Positions 43,356 to 52,024 of a stretch of 64,000 nucleotides of DNA are shown piece after piece; within the stretch, counting starts at the first letter, position 1, and every line of letters begins with the position of its first letter. Origin of the DNA: Micromonospora sp. NBRC 110009 (GTDB taxonomy: Bacteria; Actinomycetota; Actinomycetes; Mycobacteriales; Micromonosporaceae); assembly GCF_030518795.1 (NCBI RefSeq), contig NZ_CP130427.1, positions 1,550,001 through 1,614,000 of the forward strand. Direction: 5' to 3'. Under the pieces are notes generated by a model. It did no database searches. It was not told the DNA's origin and saw only the letters and a program-made list of their open reading frames with translations. Made by a program: the position numbers and the translations under genes.

Positions 43356-44684
43356 GTGGCTGAACCTGACCGCGCCGGTTCGGGTGGTCGAGGCCCACGA
43401 CCCGGCATCCGCCCCGTCACCGAGCGGACCCACGTCACTACGGCCGAGCTCTTCTTCGACCTGGTGTTCGTGGTCGCCTTCCTTCAGGTCACCACCCGGA
43501 TGTCAGACGAGGCCAGGCTGCTCAACGTGCTGCAGGGAATTTTGCTGCTCACCACGCTCTGGTGGTCCTGGTCGCTGTTCGCCTGGCTGGGCAACCGGGC
43601 AAACGCCAACTACGGCCTGTCTCGTCTGGCACTCCTGACCGCGACGCCGATCATGTTCGTGCTCTCGGTCTCCATTCCCGAAGCCTTCACCGACCGGCCC
43701 GGCGGGGTGTACATGCCGTTCGTCTTCGTCGCCGGGTTCGTCCTGGTGCGGGCCATCTACCTGGCGCTGCGGATCTACGCTTCGCCCGGGCTGCGCCGCC
43801 GGGACCTCGCGGCGCTCACCGTGCCGATGCTCGTCGCTGTCGGGCTGCTGACCGCCGCGGCCGCACTGCCGCTGACCGGCCTCGACACCGGCCGCGTAGG
43901 GATCGGGCAGGTGACGCTCTGGGCGGTCGCGGCCGTCGTGGACTACGCCTTCGGGATGGCCCTGCCCATCGGCGACCGGCGGATCTTCTCCGTCCGGCAT
44001 TGGACGGAACGGCACAACCTCATCGTCATCGTGGCGATCGGCGAGGTGTTGGTGGCGATCGGGCTGGCCGGAGCCCACCTGCCCGGCACGCTGGGGCTGC
44101 TCATTGCCTCGGCGCTCGCCGTCGCCGTCGCCGGCTCGATCGAGTGGATCTACTTCGACCTGTCGGCACTCGCCGGCGAGAGCGCGCTGTACGCGGCGGA
44201 TCCGGCCCGGCGGGCGGGGCTCGGACGGGACGGGTACAGCTACCTCCACCTTCCGATGATCACGGGAGTCATTCTGCTGGCGCTCGGCCTGAAGCACGTG
44301 CCCTCTCTCGTCGGCGACGAGGCGGCGTACCGGCGCGGCGACCCGCTCGACGACCTCGGCCGGTACGGGATGTACGGCGGCGTGGCCCTGTTCCTGCTCG
44401 CCCACGCCGCGTTCCAGTGGCGGCTGAGCCCCCGGATCGGCACTATCATCTGGCCACGGCTCACCGCGGCGGCCGTGCTGCTGGCGACGATCCCCGTCAC
44501 CACGCGGATCTCCGCTCTGCGGGCCTTGATGTGGCTGGCCGTCGTCTGCCTCGTCACGGCGGTGGCGGAGTTCGTCGTCAGCCGCCCGCAACGGCGGCGG
44601 CTGCGGAGCACGCTCCTCGAGGAGGCGGAGGCGGCCTGGCCACCGGCGGACGACGCCGACCAGCCTGGGTCGGCGCCGTTCTGA
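43356..44684 (+). CDS. low temperature requirement protein A (LtrA) family membrane protein
   Basis: A 442-residue polytopic protein with about twelve membrane helices. The N-terminal TAELFFDLVFVVAFLQVTTR is the family signature, followed by LWWSWSLFAWLGNRA. RHNLIVIVAIGEVLVAIGLA and the C-terminal SRPQRRRLRSTLLEEAE complete the typical LtrA pattern. The first 25 residues are a basic Gly/Arg-rich extension. LtrA was linked to growth at low temperature in Listeria, but its biochemical role is unresolved. The GTG start lacks a strong Shine-Dalgarno, so an internal start is possible. No partner gene is evident. Confidence 0.85.
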   Translation: MAEPDRAGSGGRGPRPGIRPVTERTHVTTAELFFDLVFVVAFLQVTTRMSDEARLLNVLQGILLLTTLWWSWSLFAWLGNRANANYGLSRLALLTATPIMFVLSVSIPEAFTDRPGGVYMPFVFVAGFVLVRAIYLALRIYASPGLRRRDLAALTVPMLVAVGLLTAAAALPLTGLDTGRVGIGQVTLWAVAAVVDYAFGMALPIGDRRIFSVRHWTERHNLIVIVAIGEVLVAIGLAGAHLPGTLGLLIASALAVAVAGSIEWIYFDLSALAGESALYAADPARRAGLGRDGYSYLHLPMITGVILLALGLKHVPSLVGDEAAYRRGDPLDDLGRYGMYGGVALFLLAHAAFQWRLSPRIGTIIWPRLTAAAVLLATIPVTTRISALRALMWLAVVCLVTAVAEFVVSRPQRRRLRSTLLEEAEAAWPPADDADQPGSAPF

Positions 44685-44989
44685 GCAACATACAGACGAT
44701 CACGCGGTGGCCGCGCCACGTCTACCAGCCCCACCAGCGGCATCTCAAACGGCGGCTGCCGTACTAGTCGCCATGCTTGTCCTAAGAAATCTGCTCTTGA
44801 GTGAGGCGCATGTGCTGCATCTGCCACCCTGGCCGGATCAGGTATGCCTGCCGCACCGGACGTTCCATGCGGAAGATCGTATTGGCGGGCACGACAAGGA
44901 AATCCGAGCCACAAGGGGTTGCTGTACCTAATTGGTGTACAAGATCGAAAAGGCCGTCTCCGACGAGCGGAAACGGCCTTTGAGCTGGG
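44685..44989. other. 305-base gap holding the tRNA-Ala terminator
   Basis: Short open frames exist, such as one at 44801-44983, but none resembles a protein. The right part contains the 44949-44981 hairpin that follows tRNA-Ala. No other feature is seen. Confidence 0.45.
44949..44981 (-). terminator. tRNA-Ala terminator hairpin
   Basis: AAAGGCCGT and its complement form a 9-bp stem with a 15-base loop, nine bases beyond the tRNA 3' end. A-rich sequence on the plus strand gives a U-rich tail on the transcript. Confidence 0.7.
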
Positions 44990-45063
44990 TGGAGCTGAGG
45001 GGATTTGAACCCCTGACCCCCTCGATGCGAACGAGGTGCGCTACCGGTCTGCGCCACAGCCCC
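44990..45063 (-). tRNA. tRNA-Ala (anticodon CGC)
   Basis: A 74-base cloverleaf fits on the minus strand. The acceptor stem GGGGCTG/CAGCTCC contains the G3-U70 wobble, the identity element of tRNA-Ala. The anticodon loop TTCGCAT gives CGC at 34-36, reading GCG, an abundant Ala codon in this genome. The D stem is GCGC/GCGC, and the T stem AGGGG/CCCCT surrounds TTCAAAT. The discriminator is A73 and CCA is not encoded. A terminator hairpin follows 9 bases downstream. Confidence 0.95.
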
Positions 45064-45168
45064 TCCGCTGGCGTACCAGCGTCGGTCCCACCCGGCATGC
45101 ACCGGGCGGGCCGGCGACAAGGCTAACAGGTCGGCCCGCTCCCACGCGAACCGCCCCACCACCACCGA

Positions 45169-45220
45169 GAGATCTTGGTAGGAAAAGGCCCCTGGAGGGG
45201 CCGAAACCTACCAAGATCTC
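45169..45220 (-). terminator. terminator after the dihydrofolate-reductase-fold gene
   Basis: GAGATCTTGGTAGG and its complement form a 14-bp stem, and an inner GGCCCC/GGGGCC stem stacks above it. It begins 9 bases past the stop codon. It should also stop transcription toward tRNA-Ala. Confidence 0.8.
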
Positions 45221-45228
45221 CAAGCCGC

Positions 45229-45780
45229 TCAGCTGGCCGGGACGTAGGTCAGGTTGAGGACGCCGCTCTTGAGGGTCTCGTTGCTGGTCAGGCGCAGGGG
45301 GTGGGTCGGCGTGTCCTCGAAGAGGCGCTGGCCGCGGCCGACCGCGATCGGGTGGACCAGCAGACGCAGCTCGTCCAGCAGACCGTTGGCCAGCAGCCAC
45401 CGGACCGTGGTGGCGCTGCCGGACATGGCGATCTCCCCGTCGGACCGCTTCTTGATCTCCCGCAGCCGGTCCGCGACCGACTCGCCGGCGAGCAGGGTCG
45501 AGTTCTGCCAGGTGGCCTCGGTGAGTGTGTTGGACAGCACGTACTTCGGCACCGAGTTGATGAACGAGGCGAAGTCCCCGTCCTCGCCCCCGGTCTGGCT
45601 CGGCCAGTACTCCGCCCACTCCTGGTACTGCCGGCGCCCCATCAGGAACGCCGTCGCCGCCTCCACCCCGCGGCCGACGACGGCGCCCATCTCATCGTCG
45701 AAGTAGGGGAAGTGCCACTGGTCGGGCCGCTCCACGACGCCGTCCAGCGAGATGAAGAAGTTCGAGACGATCTTGGCCAT
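45229..45780 (-). CDS. dihydrofolate reductase-fold protein (RibD C-terminal domain family)
   Basis: A 183-residue protein with the RibD C-terminal/DHFR fold. It begins KIVSNFFISLDGVVERPDQW, has FLMGRRQYQEWAEYW with the family Gly-Arg near residue 48, and TLLAGESVADRLREIKK. GEIAMSGSATTVRWLLANGL and LVHPIAVGRGQRLFED are typical of actinobacterial dihydrofolate reductase family proteins. Most have no proven substrate and are not the folA enzyme. It stands alone with its own terminator, between tRNA-Ala and the conserved glp cluster. Confidence 0.88.
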   Translation of the reverse strand: MAKIVSNFFISLDGVVERPDQWHFPYFDDEMGAVVGRGVEAATAFLMGRRQYQEWAEYWPSQTGGEDGDFASFINSVPKYVLSNTLTEATWQNSTLLAGESVADRLREIKKRSDGEIAMSGSATTVRWLLANGLLDELRLLVHPIAVGRGQRLFEDTPTHPLRLTSNETLKSGVLNLTYVPAS

Positions 45781-45879
45781 GATGAGCTCCCGGTGCGTCG
45801 GTCGCGGCCGGTCCTGCGCCGGCCTTCACCAACCCGTCGAACGGCGACCGCCGGATTCGACATCACCGCGCAGAAAATT

Positions 45880-46656
45880 TCAGGCGCCGCGGCCCGTCTG
45901 ATACGGCCGGCCGCGCAGCCCGCCGGCCCGGCGGTAGGAGACCGAGCCGCCGCTCGCGGCCGGCGGCAGGTCCGCGGGCCGGTCCAGGCCCATCGCCGTA
46001 CGCCGGACCGCCTCGCGCTGGGCGGCCAGGCGCCGCTGCGCCTCGCGGCGGGCAGCGGCGCGGCGGGCCTGCTCGCGGCGCACCTCGGCCTGGCGGGCGG
46101 CCAGCCAGGCGGCCTCCCGGGCCTCCGCCCGCCGCCGCCGGCGCTCGGCCAAAGCACGCTGCCGCAGGTGTACGACGTAGGCCACGAGCAGGGCGCCGGT
46201 GACCGAGACGCTGATCCAGAACCCGGGGCTGACCAGCACCACGCCGATCAGCTCGACGAAGTTGAGCAGCAGCAGCGCGGCGAGAACGCGCCGCCGGCGG
46301 TAGATCGCCGGGGTGTGCCGCCGCTTCGGTGGGTGCCGCCGGCGGGACCTGGCCGGGGCGGGCGGCACCGACCGAAGCCGGCCGGAGCGGCGCCGCGCCG
46401 GGGGCGCGGAGACCGGCGGAGACAGACGCCCCGTGTCCGCATCTTCACTCAGGGTGACCATGAGGGCGCGCGGCGGGTGCAGCGGTCGCCGTCCGGGCAC
46501 GGTGCGCCGCCGACGGCGGCGCTGAAGCACCCGCGCCGTCGACTGCGCCCGCTCCGCCACCAGCCGCTCGGTGGCGTCGTACCGGCGGACCAGCGCCGGC
46601 GCGAGGGCGAGCAGACCGGCGGCGGCGAGGACGGCGAGGAGCACCGAGGTCGGCAC
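45880..46656 (-). CDS. glpR: divisome membrane protein SepX/GlpR, receptor for gephyrin-like Glp
   Basis: SepX (Streptomyces) or GlpR (Corynebacterium) is a membrane protein of the division site that recruits the MoeA-like Glp. The start is taken as the GTG at 46656 (MPTSVLLAVLAAAG), preceded by GGAGG; the first membrane helix follows at once. The middle is a basic, Arg/Pro-rich cytoplasmic linker. Two adjacent helices lie at about 125-170 (VLAALLLLNFVELIGVVLV and the following segment). A strongly basic coiled-coil-like stretch (ALAERRRRRAEAREAAWLAAR, about 165-225) follows, then a Gly/Arg-rich tail that in Corynebacterium contains the Glp-binding segment. Assignment rests on architecture and synteny with glp, not on motif identity. 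Confidence 0.8.
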   Translation of the reverse strand: MPTSVLLAVLAAAGLLALAPALVRRYDATERLVAERAQSTARVLQRRRRRRTVPGRRPLHPPRALMVTLSEDADTGRLSPPVSAPPARRRSGRLRSVPPAPARSRRRHPPKRRHTPAIYRRRRVLAALLLLNFVELIGVVLVSPGFWISVSVTGALLVAYVVHLRQRALAERRRRRAEAREAAWLAARQAEVRREQARRAAARREAQRRLAAQREAVRRTAMGLDRPADLPPAASGGSVSYRRAGGLRGRPYQTGRGA

Positions 46657-46841
46657 CCTCACCCCTCCCGTCACCGAATTCGGGGCGAGCGCCGCACGAC
46701 CGCAACTTCTTCCGTCGTCCGTCGTCTACGGCGCAGATCGTGCGGTCCTCGCAGCGCTTGCCACAGCTTGCAGTTACTTGAGGTTACGGGCCGCCGACCG
46801 GGTTCACCGGACGCCGCGCCGGGGGTGGCGGGTGGGACGGT

Positions 46842-47483
46842 TCACCCTCGACTGTCACGTACGCGGTGCCACCGCGCCAGCAGCCCGCCCTCGGCGAGGA
46901 CGTCCTCGCTGGTCATGGCGTATCCGATGTGGTCACGCCAGGCGCCGTCGATGTGCATGTAGCGGACGTGGTACGCCTCCTCGCGGAAGCCCAGCTTCTC
47001 CACCACCCGGCGGGACGGGGTGTTCTCCGGCCGGATGTTCACCTCGATCCGGTGCAGCCCGCCCGGGCCGAAGGCGTGGTCCACGGCCAGGGCCACCGCG
47101 GTGGGGATCACCCCGCGACCGGCCACTCTGGAGTCGACCCAGTAGCCGACGTACCCGGAGCAGAACGCCCGGCGGACGATGCTCCCGATGTTGAGATGGC
47201 CGACCAGCCGCTCCTGCCCGTGCTCGCGCAGGCAGACCGCGAACGGCATGCCGTCGCCGGTCCGGGCGGACCGGCGCTGGTCGGCGTGGACGAAGCGGAA
47301 CGCGGCCGGCGAGTTCAGCTCGTCCCAGCCCCCCGGCACGTGAGACTCCCACGGGGACAGCCAGGCCCGGTTGGCGCGCCGGATCTCCGACCAGGCCGCC
47401 GCGTCGGAGCGCCGGTACGGCCGCAGCACCACCGGACCGTCCACCAGCACCGCCGGCCAACCCGGCGGGCGTCGGAACATCAC
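46842..47483 (-). CDS. GNAT-family acetyltransferase (RimJ-like)
   Basis: A 213-residue protein of the GNAT fold, close in layout to ribosomal-protein-alanine acetyltransferases. Visible features are VVLRPYRRSDAAAWSEIRRANRAWL at the N-terminus, VGYWVDSRVAGRGVIPTAVALAV (motif A) and RIEVNIRPENTPSRRVVEKLGFREEA (motif B). The ATG overlaps the glp stop by four bases (ATGA), so it is coupled to glp. In Mycobacterium tuberculosis the corresponding gene is rimJ (Rv0995). A 185-base gap separates it from glpR, which probably has its own promoter. Substrate is unknown; a division-linked role is speculation. Confidence 0.9.
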   Translation of the reverse strand: MMFRRPPGWPAVLVDGPVVLRPYRRSDAAAWSEIRRANRAWLSPWESHVPGGWDELNSPAAFRFVHADQRRSARTGDGMPFAVCLREHGQERLVGHLNIGSIVRRAFCSGYVGYWVDSRVAGRGVIPTAVALAVDHAFGPGGLHRIEVNIRPENTPSRRVVEKLGFREEAYHVRYMHIDGAWRDHIGYAMTSEDVLAEGGLLARWHRVRDSRG

Positions 47484-48793
47484 CGGCGCCGGTCCAGCAG
47501 CAGGACGTCCACCGTCGAACCGGCGGCGGCGGTGGTGACCCGCTCGCCGAGAACCAGCAGGCCGTTCGCCTCGGCCAGGCCGGAGAGGGTGAACGGCCCG
47601 CCCGCGAGCGGCTGCACGGTGTATCCGCCGCCGCGTCGCTCGGCCACGTGCGCCGGGCGGAACTCGCGCAACCCCGCTGGGGACGAGACCGTCTCCAGCA
47701 GGTGCGCCCGGACGCTGGGCCGGAACACCGGCTCCGCGCCGGCCAGCAGCTGAATGGCCGGCCGGGCCAGCACCTCGAAGCCGATCAGCGCCGCGCCGGG
47801 CTCACCGGGAAGACACACCACCGGCACCTCCTCGGCGCCGACCGTACCGAATCCGAGGGCCGTTCCGGGATAGAGGGCCACCTCCGTGAAGGTGACCGGG
47901 CCGGCGCGACCGCCCTCGCGCCTGGACAGGATCCGCCGGACCATGTCGCCCGGGCCGGTGCCGGTGCCGCCGGTGGTGATGATCAGGTCGGCCCGCAGCG
48001 TCTGGTCCTCCAGCAGGCCGCGCAGCGCCTCCGGATCGTCGTCGCAGATCCCCACCCGGTAGGCGAGCGCCCCCGCCTCGGCCGCGGCGGCGGTCAGCGC
48101 GTGCGAGTTGGTGTCCACCACCTGGCCGGGCTGGCTGCCCCGGCCGACATCGACCAGCTCGTCGCCGGTGGCCACGATGACCACCCGCGGGCTGGGCCGG
48201 ACCACCACGTGCCCGATGCCGGTGGCGGCGAAGACGGCCACCAGGGCTGGCGAGACGTACGTGCCGGCGCGGGCGAGCAGGGTGCCGGCGGGCAGCTCCT
48301 CACCGGCGCGGCGGACGCCGAAACCGCGCTTCGGGGCGCGGAAGATCTCCACCGCGGCCATGCCCTGGTCGGTCCACTCCACCGGGACGACCACGTCGGC
48401 GGCGATGGGCAGCGGCGCGCCGGCCGCCACCGAGAAGCAGGAGCCGGGCGTGAGCCGGACCGGCCGCCAGCTGGCCGCGCCCAGGTCGCCGACCACGTTC
48501 AACCGGATGCTGCGGCCGCCGGGCATACCGGAGGGGGCCGGGACGTAGCCCGGCCCCCGGCTCCCTCCGGAGATGTCCTCCCAGCGCGCGGCGTACCCGT
48601 CCACCGCCGCCTGGTCGAAGGCGGGGAAGGAGTGCGGCGCGACCACGTCCTCGGCGAGGACGTTGCCGTACGCCTGGGTCAGGTCGAGGTCGAGCGGAGG
48701 CAGCGCGCGTAACCTGCGCAGCACGCTGCCCAGGTAGTCGGCGAGCGGCGTCAACCCGTTCGCGGCCGCCTCGGCGTCGGCCGTCGCGGTCAT
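47480..48793 (-). CDS. glp: gephyrin-like molybdotransferase Glp (MoeA family)
   Basis: A 437-residue MoeA-fold protein. Segments FPAFDQAAVDGYAARW, the linker domain, VIVATGDELVDVGRGSQPGQ, IITTGGTGTGPGDM and CLPGEPGAALIGFEVLARP are recognisable, but several canonical MoeA residues differ (for instance LPGEP in place of LPGNP). That matches actinobacterial Glp, which binds the membrane receptor GlpR/SepX and the division protein FtsZ-SepF system rather than serving only molybdenum cofactor synthesis. The ATG at 48793 overlaps the galU stop by four bases. The order galU-glp-GNAT-glpR is the conserved cluster. Residual molybdenum insertion activity cannot be excluded. Confidence 0.9.
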   Translation of the reverse strand: MTATADAEAAANGLTPLADYLGSVLRRLRALPPLDLDLTQAYGNVLAEDVVAPHSFPAFDQAAVDGYAARWEDISGGSRGPGYVPAPSGMPGGRSIRLNVVGDLGAASWRPVRLTPGSCFSVAAGAPLPIAADVVVPVEWTDQGMAAVEIFRAPKRGFGVRRAGEELPAGTLLARAGTYVSPALVAVFAATGIGHVVVRPSPRVVIVATGDELVDVGRGSQPGQVVDTNSHALTAAAAEAGALAYRVGICDDDPEALRGLLEDQTLRADLIITTGGTGTGPGDMVRRILSRREGGRAGPVTFTEVALYPGTALGFGTVGAEEVPVVCLPGEPGAALIGFEVLARPAIQLLAGAEPVFRPSVRAHLLETVSSPAGLREFRPAHVAERRGGGYTVQPLAGGPFTLSGLAEANGLLVLGERVTTAAAGSTVDVLLLDRRR

Positions 48794-49743
48794 GTATTCG
48801 GACCGCCCGACGCGTCGGCGTTGACGAACTCGGCCAGCCACTTGCGGAACTCGGCGCCCAGGTCCTCCCGCTCGACGGCGATCTGGACCACGGTCTGCAG
48901 GTAGCCGAGCGGCATGCCGGTGTCGTAGCGGGTGCCCCGGTAGACGATGGCGTGCACCGGCACCCCCTCGGTCCGCAGCAGCTCCATCGCGTCGGTCAGC
49001 TGGATCTCACCGCCGCTGCCCGGCTTGGTCCGCTTGATCGCGTCGAAGATGCGCCCGGGGAGCACGTACCGGCCGAGGACGGCCAGGTTGCTCGGGGCGT
49101 CCTCCGGCTTCGGCTTCTCCACCATCCCGGTGACCTTGACGATCTCGGCGATGTCGTTGAACTCCGGCTCGGCCGGCTCGACCGAGGCGATGCCGTACCG
49201 CGTGGTGTCGGCCGGATCGACCTCGAAGAACGCCAGCACGATGCCGCCGGTGCGGGCCTGAAGCTCCAGCATCGCCGGCAGCAGCGGCTCGGACGGCTTG
49301 ACGAACTCGTCACCGAGCAGCACCGCGAACGGCTGGTCGCCGACGTGGAGCTCGGCGTACCCGACGGCGTGGCCGAGGCCGAGCTGTTCGGGCTGCCGGC
49401 AGGTGTAGATCTCGGCCAGCTCGCTGGGCCGGCGGACCGCCTCCAGCAGCTCCGGCTTCTTCTCCAGCCGGGCCTCCAGGTCGGGGCGACGGTCGAAGTG
49501 GTCCACCATCGACGTCTTGCCCCGCCCGGTGATCAGCAGCACGTCGTTGATCCCGGCCTGGGTGGCCTCCTCGACGATGTACTGCAGCACCGGCCGGTCG
49601 ACGACCGGCAGCAGTTCCTTGGGGACCGCCTTGGTGGCCGGCAGGAACCGGGTGGCCAGGCCGGCGGCCGGGATGACCGCCTTGACCGCGTGGGCGCGAC
49701 CGGCCGCGGCGGTCGCTGAGGGGTTCGCTGAGTGCTCCGACAT
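48790..49743 (-). CDS. galU: UTP--glucose-1-phosphate uridylyltransferase
   Basis: GalU makes UDP-glucose for glycogen-like polymers, trehalose, teichoic-type and cell-envelope sugars. The 317 residues have AVIPAAGLATRFLPATKAVPKELLPVVDRPV, the nucleotidyltransferase signature with the binding loop and Lys residues. EQLGLGHAVGYAE, VLLGDEFV, GMVEKPKPEDAPSNLAVLGRYVL and GEIQLTDAM are family segments. The ATG at 49743 has TAGTCT six bases upstream, a leaderless pattern. The promoter therefore overlaps the 3' end of the GGDEF gene. It is the first gene of the galU-glp-GNAT cluster. Confidence 0.96.
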   Translation of the reverse strand: MSEHSANPSATAAAGRAHAVKAVIPAAGLATRFLPATKAVPKELLPVVDRPVLQYIVEEATQAGINDVLLITGRGKTSMVDHFDRRPDLEARLEKKPELLEAVRRPSELAEIYTCRQPEQLGLGHAVGYAELHVGDQPFAVLLGDEFVKPSEPLLPAMLELQARTGGIVLAFFEVDPADTTRYGIASVEPAEPEFNDIAEIVKVTGMVEKPKPEDAPSNLAVLGRYVLPGRIFDAIKRTKPGSGGEIQLTDAMELLRTEGVPVHAIVYRGTRYDTGMPLGYLQTVVQIAVEREDLGAEFRKWLAEFVNADASGGPNT

Positions 49744-49752
49744 GTCGCGAGA

Positions 49753-51942
49753 CTATCGGCCACGGCTCTGCCGCGGCGGCTGAGGACCGGAAGACGCGCC
49801 GCCTTGGCCCGCTCCCGCGGCGTCCGGCGCGCCGGCCCGCGGCTGCCCGTCGGTCGGGCTGACCGCGGCGGCGACGGGAAGCTCCGTCGGTGTCGGGTCC
49901 GGCGGCTGGGCGATCCGGTAGCCGTCCCGGCCGGCGGCCTTGGCCGCGTAGAGAGCGTCGTCGGCGGCGTCGAGCACCTGCTGGCCGGTGGCGGCGTGGT
50001 CGGGGTAGACCGCGATGCCGATGGAGACGGTCACCGGCACCCGGACCGGCTCTCCGGCATGCCCGTCCACCGGCACCGGATGGTCCCGGACCACCGCGCC
50101 GAGCCGCTCGGCGACGATCGTCGCGCCGCGGGCGTCGGTCTCCGGCAGCAGCACCACGAACTCCTCGCCGCCCTGCCGGAAGGCCAGGTCCACCTCGCGG
50201 ATCTCGCCCCGCACCCGGCGGGCGAACTCGACCAGGACGGCGTCCCCGGCGGTGTGCCCCCAGGTGTCGTTGACGTCCTTGAACCGGTCCAGGTCGAGGG
50301 CGAGGACGCTGAGCATCCGGCCGAACCGGTTGGCCCGTTCCACCTCCCGGCGGATCGACTCGCGCAGGTAGCGGTAGTTCCACAGTCCGGTGAGCGGGTC
50401 GGTCAGGGAGAGCCGCTGCGCCTCCTCGTGCACCCGGACGTTCTCCACGGCCACCGCCGCGTGCCCGGCGAAGGTCCGCAGGGTGACCAGGTCGTCGTCG
50501 TCGAACTCGGCGGCGCCGACCCGGTCGTAGAGGGCCAGCACGCCGAGCGCCCCGGAGCCGGCCGGGTTGGCGTCGCCGTCGGCCGGCGGGTGCCCGGGGC
50601 GGTCCGGGCCCCGCCCGCCCAGGTCCGCCCCGCCGGGCGCGGCGAACGGCACCGCGATGTACGTCTCGCAGGGCGGCTCCCCGGTCGGGCCGTCCGCCGC
50701 TTCCCACCGGCCGCGCAGCGGCTCCCCGGTGGCGGCCACCGTGCCGAGCACCCCGGAGCCGACCGGCACCCGCAGCGTCGCCGGGTCGGACCGGTCGCCG
50801 GCCAGCCCCTCGACGCAGCGGCCGACCAGCAGGCCGTCGCCGTCCAGCAACAGCACCGCGCCGGCCCGGGCGCCGGTTGCGGCGATCGCGCTGTGCAGGA
50901 TCACCCGCAGGATGCGTTGCAGGTCGTGGGTGCTGGCCAGGGTGTCGCCGAGCACCGCCAGGTGCCCACGCAACTGGTCCCGGCTGGTGGTCAGGGCGGC
51001 CACGTAGCTGCCGGTCTCCCGGGTCATCCGGTTGAACGCGCCCGCCAGCCCGCCGATCTCGTCCCGGCTGCGCACCGGCACCCGCGTGGTCAGGTCGCCG
51101 TGCGCCACCCGGTCCACCGCGCAGGCCAACTCGACCAGCGGGCGGGTGGTCACCCGGGCCAGCCGCCAGGCGGCCGCGACGGCCAGCAGGGCGGCCACCA
51201 CCACCGCGCCGACCAGCGCGGCGTAGAGCCCGGGCGGGCGCTCCCCGGGGACCGAGAGGACCAGCGGCAGCGGCTGCCCGGGGACCGGGCCGACCCGGCG
51301 CACGTACCGGCCGTCGGCGGTCTCGGTGACCTGGTCCCCGTCGACGCTGCGGGCGGCGGCCAGCACCGCCTCGCGTACCTCTCGGGTCTCGGTGGTGTGG
51401 GTGACCCGGCCGGCGCCGGCGGTGTCGTCGAGGAGGGTGACCGCGACGCCCGTCACCGCGGCGAGCCGGGCGACGAAGGCCGGGTCGACGGGCTGGGCGG
51501 CGGTGACCGTGCCCAGGTCGGCGCCGGCGGCGTCGCGGAGCTGGACCCGGGCGGCGAGCGCGCGCACCGGCCCGCCGGCCGGCAGCTCCCCGGAGCAGTC
51601 CTGCCAGGGCGTGGCCGGGCCGCCGGTGGTGGCGTAGCTGGTCCGGCCGGCGGTGTCGGTGATCAGCACGGCGGCGGCCAGGTTGCGGCCGACCACCTGG
51701 TCGGCCGCGCGGGACCGGGCGGCCGGGTCGGTGACCAGCGCAACCGCGTCGGCCGCCGCGCGGAGCTGCTGGCAGAGAGCGTCGACCGAGGTACGCACCC
51801 CGGCGGCGGCCAGCCCCAGCCGCTCGGTGGAGCGGCTGCGGTCGAGCGTCGCCATGGTGGAGCCGATGAAGAAGGCGCCGAGCAGGACCGGGCCGAGCAC
51901 CACCGCGAGGAAGGCTGCCGTCAACCGCCCGCGTAGCGTCAA
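49753..51942 (-). CDS. membrane diguanylate cyclase with CHASE-like, HAMP, GAF and GGDEF domains
   Basis: A 729-residue sensor enzyme. Helix 1 is at about 8-30, an extracytoplasmic sensor domain spans 31-235, and helix 2 lies at about 238-258. HAMP follows at 259-312 (RVTTRPLVELACAVDRVAHG). A GAF-like domain lies at 340-500, and GGDEF at about 510-680. The active site is RQGGEEF, with GGEEF at 591-595. The inhibitory I-site REVD lies at 582-585, five residues before GGEEF, so product feedback by c-di-GMP is expected. A low-complexity Pro/Ala tail closes the protein. The N-terminal domain resembles CHASE or double-Cache sensors. No EAL domain is present, so it should only synthesise c-di-GMP. 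Confidence 0.92.
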   Translation of the reverse strand: MTLRGRLTAAFLAVVLGPVLLGAFFIGSTMATLDRSRSTERLGLAAAGVRTSVDALCQQLRAAADAVALVTDPAARSRAADQVVGRNLAAAVLITDTAGRTSYATTGGPATPWQDCSGELPAGGPVRALAARVQLRDAAGADLGTVTAAQPVDPAFVARLAAVTGVAVTLLDDTAGAGRVTHTTETREVREAVLAAARSVDGDQVTETADGRYVRRVGPVPGQPLPLVLSVPGERPPGLYAALVGAVVVAALLAVAAAWRLARVTTRPLVELACAVDRVAHGDLTTRVPVRSRDEIGGLAGAFNRMTRETGSYVAALTTSRDQLRGHLAVLGDTLASTHDLQRILRVILHSAIAATGARAGAVLLLDGDGLLVGRCVEGLAGDRSDPATLRVPVGSGVLGTVAATGEPLRGRWEAADGPTGEPPCETYIAVPFAAPGGADLGGRGPDRPGHPPADGDANPAGSGALGVLALYDRVGAAEFDDDDLVTLRTFAGHAAVAVENVRVHEEAQRLSLTDPLTGLWNYRYLRESIRREVERANRFGRMLSVLALDLDRFKDVNDTWGHTAGDAVLVEFARRVRGEIREVDLAFRQGGEEFVVLLPETDARGATIVAERLGAVVRDHPVPVDGHAGEPVRVPVTVSIGIAVYPDHAATGQQVLDAADDALYAAKAAGRDGYRIAQPPDPTPTELPVAAAVSPTDGQPRAGAPDAAGAGQGGASSGPQPPRQSRGR

Positions 51943-52024
51943 GCTTCCCCCCGGAAGTTCCGCGCCCCTGTTGCGATGCTGACACAGAGCGACCGGGAGG
52001 CAAGCGTTGCGTCAGGAGTGTTGC

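Noticed and set aside
44685..44989. Small proteins at 44707-44931 and 44801-44983
   Set aside because: Composition is not protein-like and they run into the tRNA terminator.
44990..45063. tRNA-Ala as an integration site with a downstream attachment duplicate
   Set aside because: No copy of the tRNA 3' end or integrase was seen in the neighbouring accessory block.
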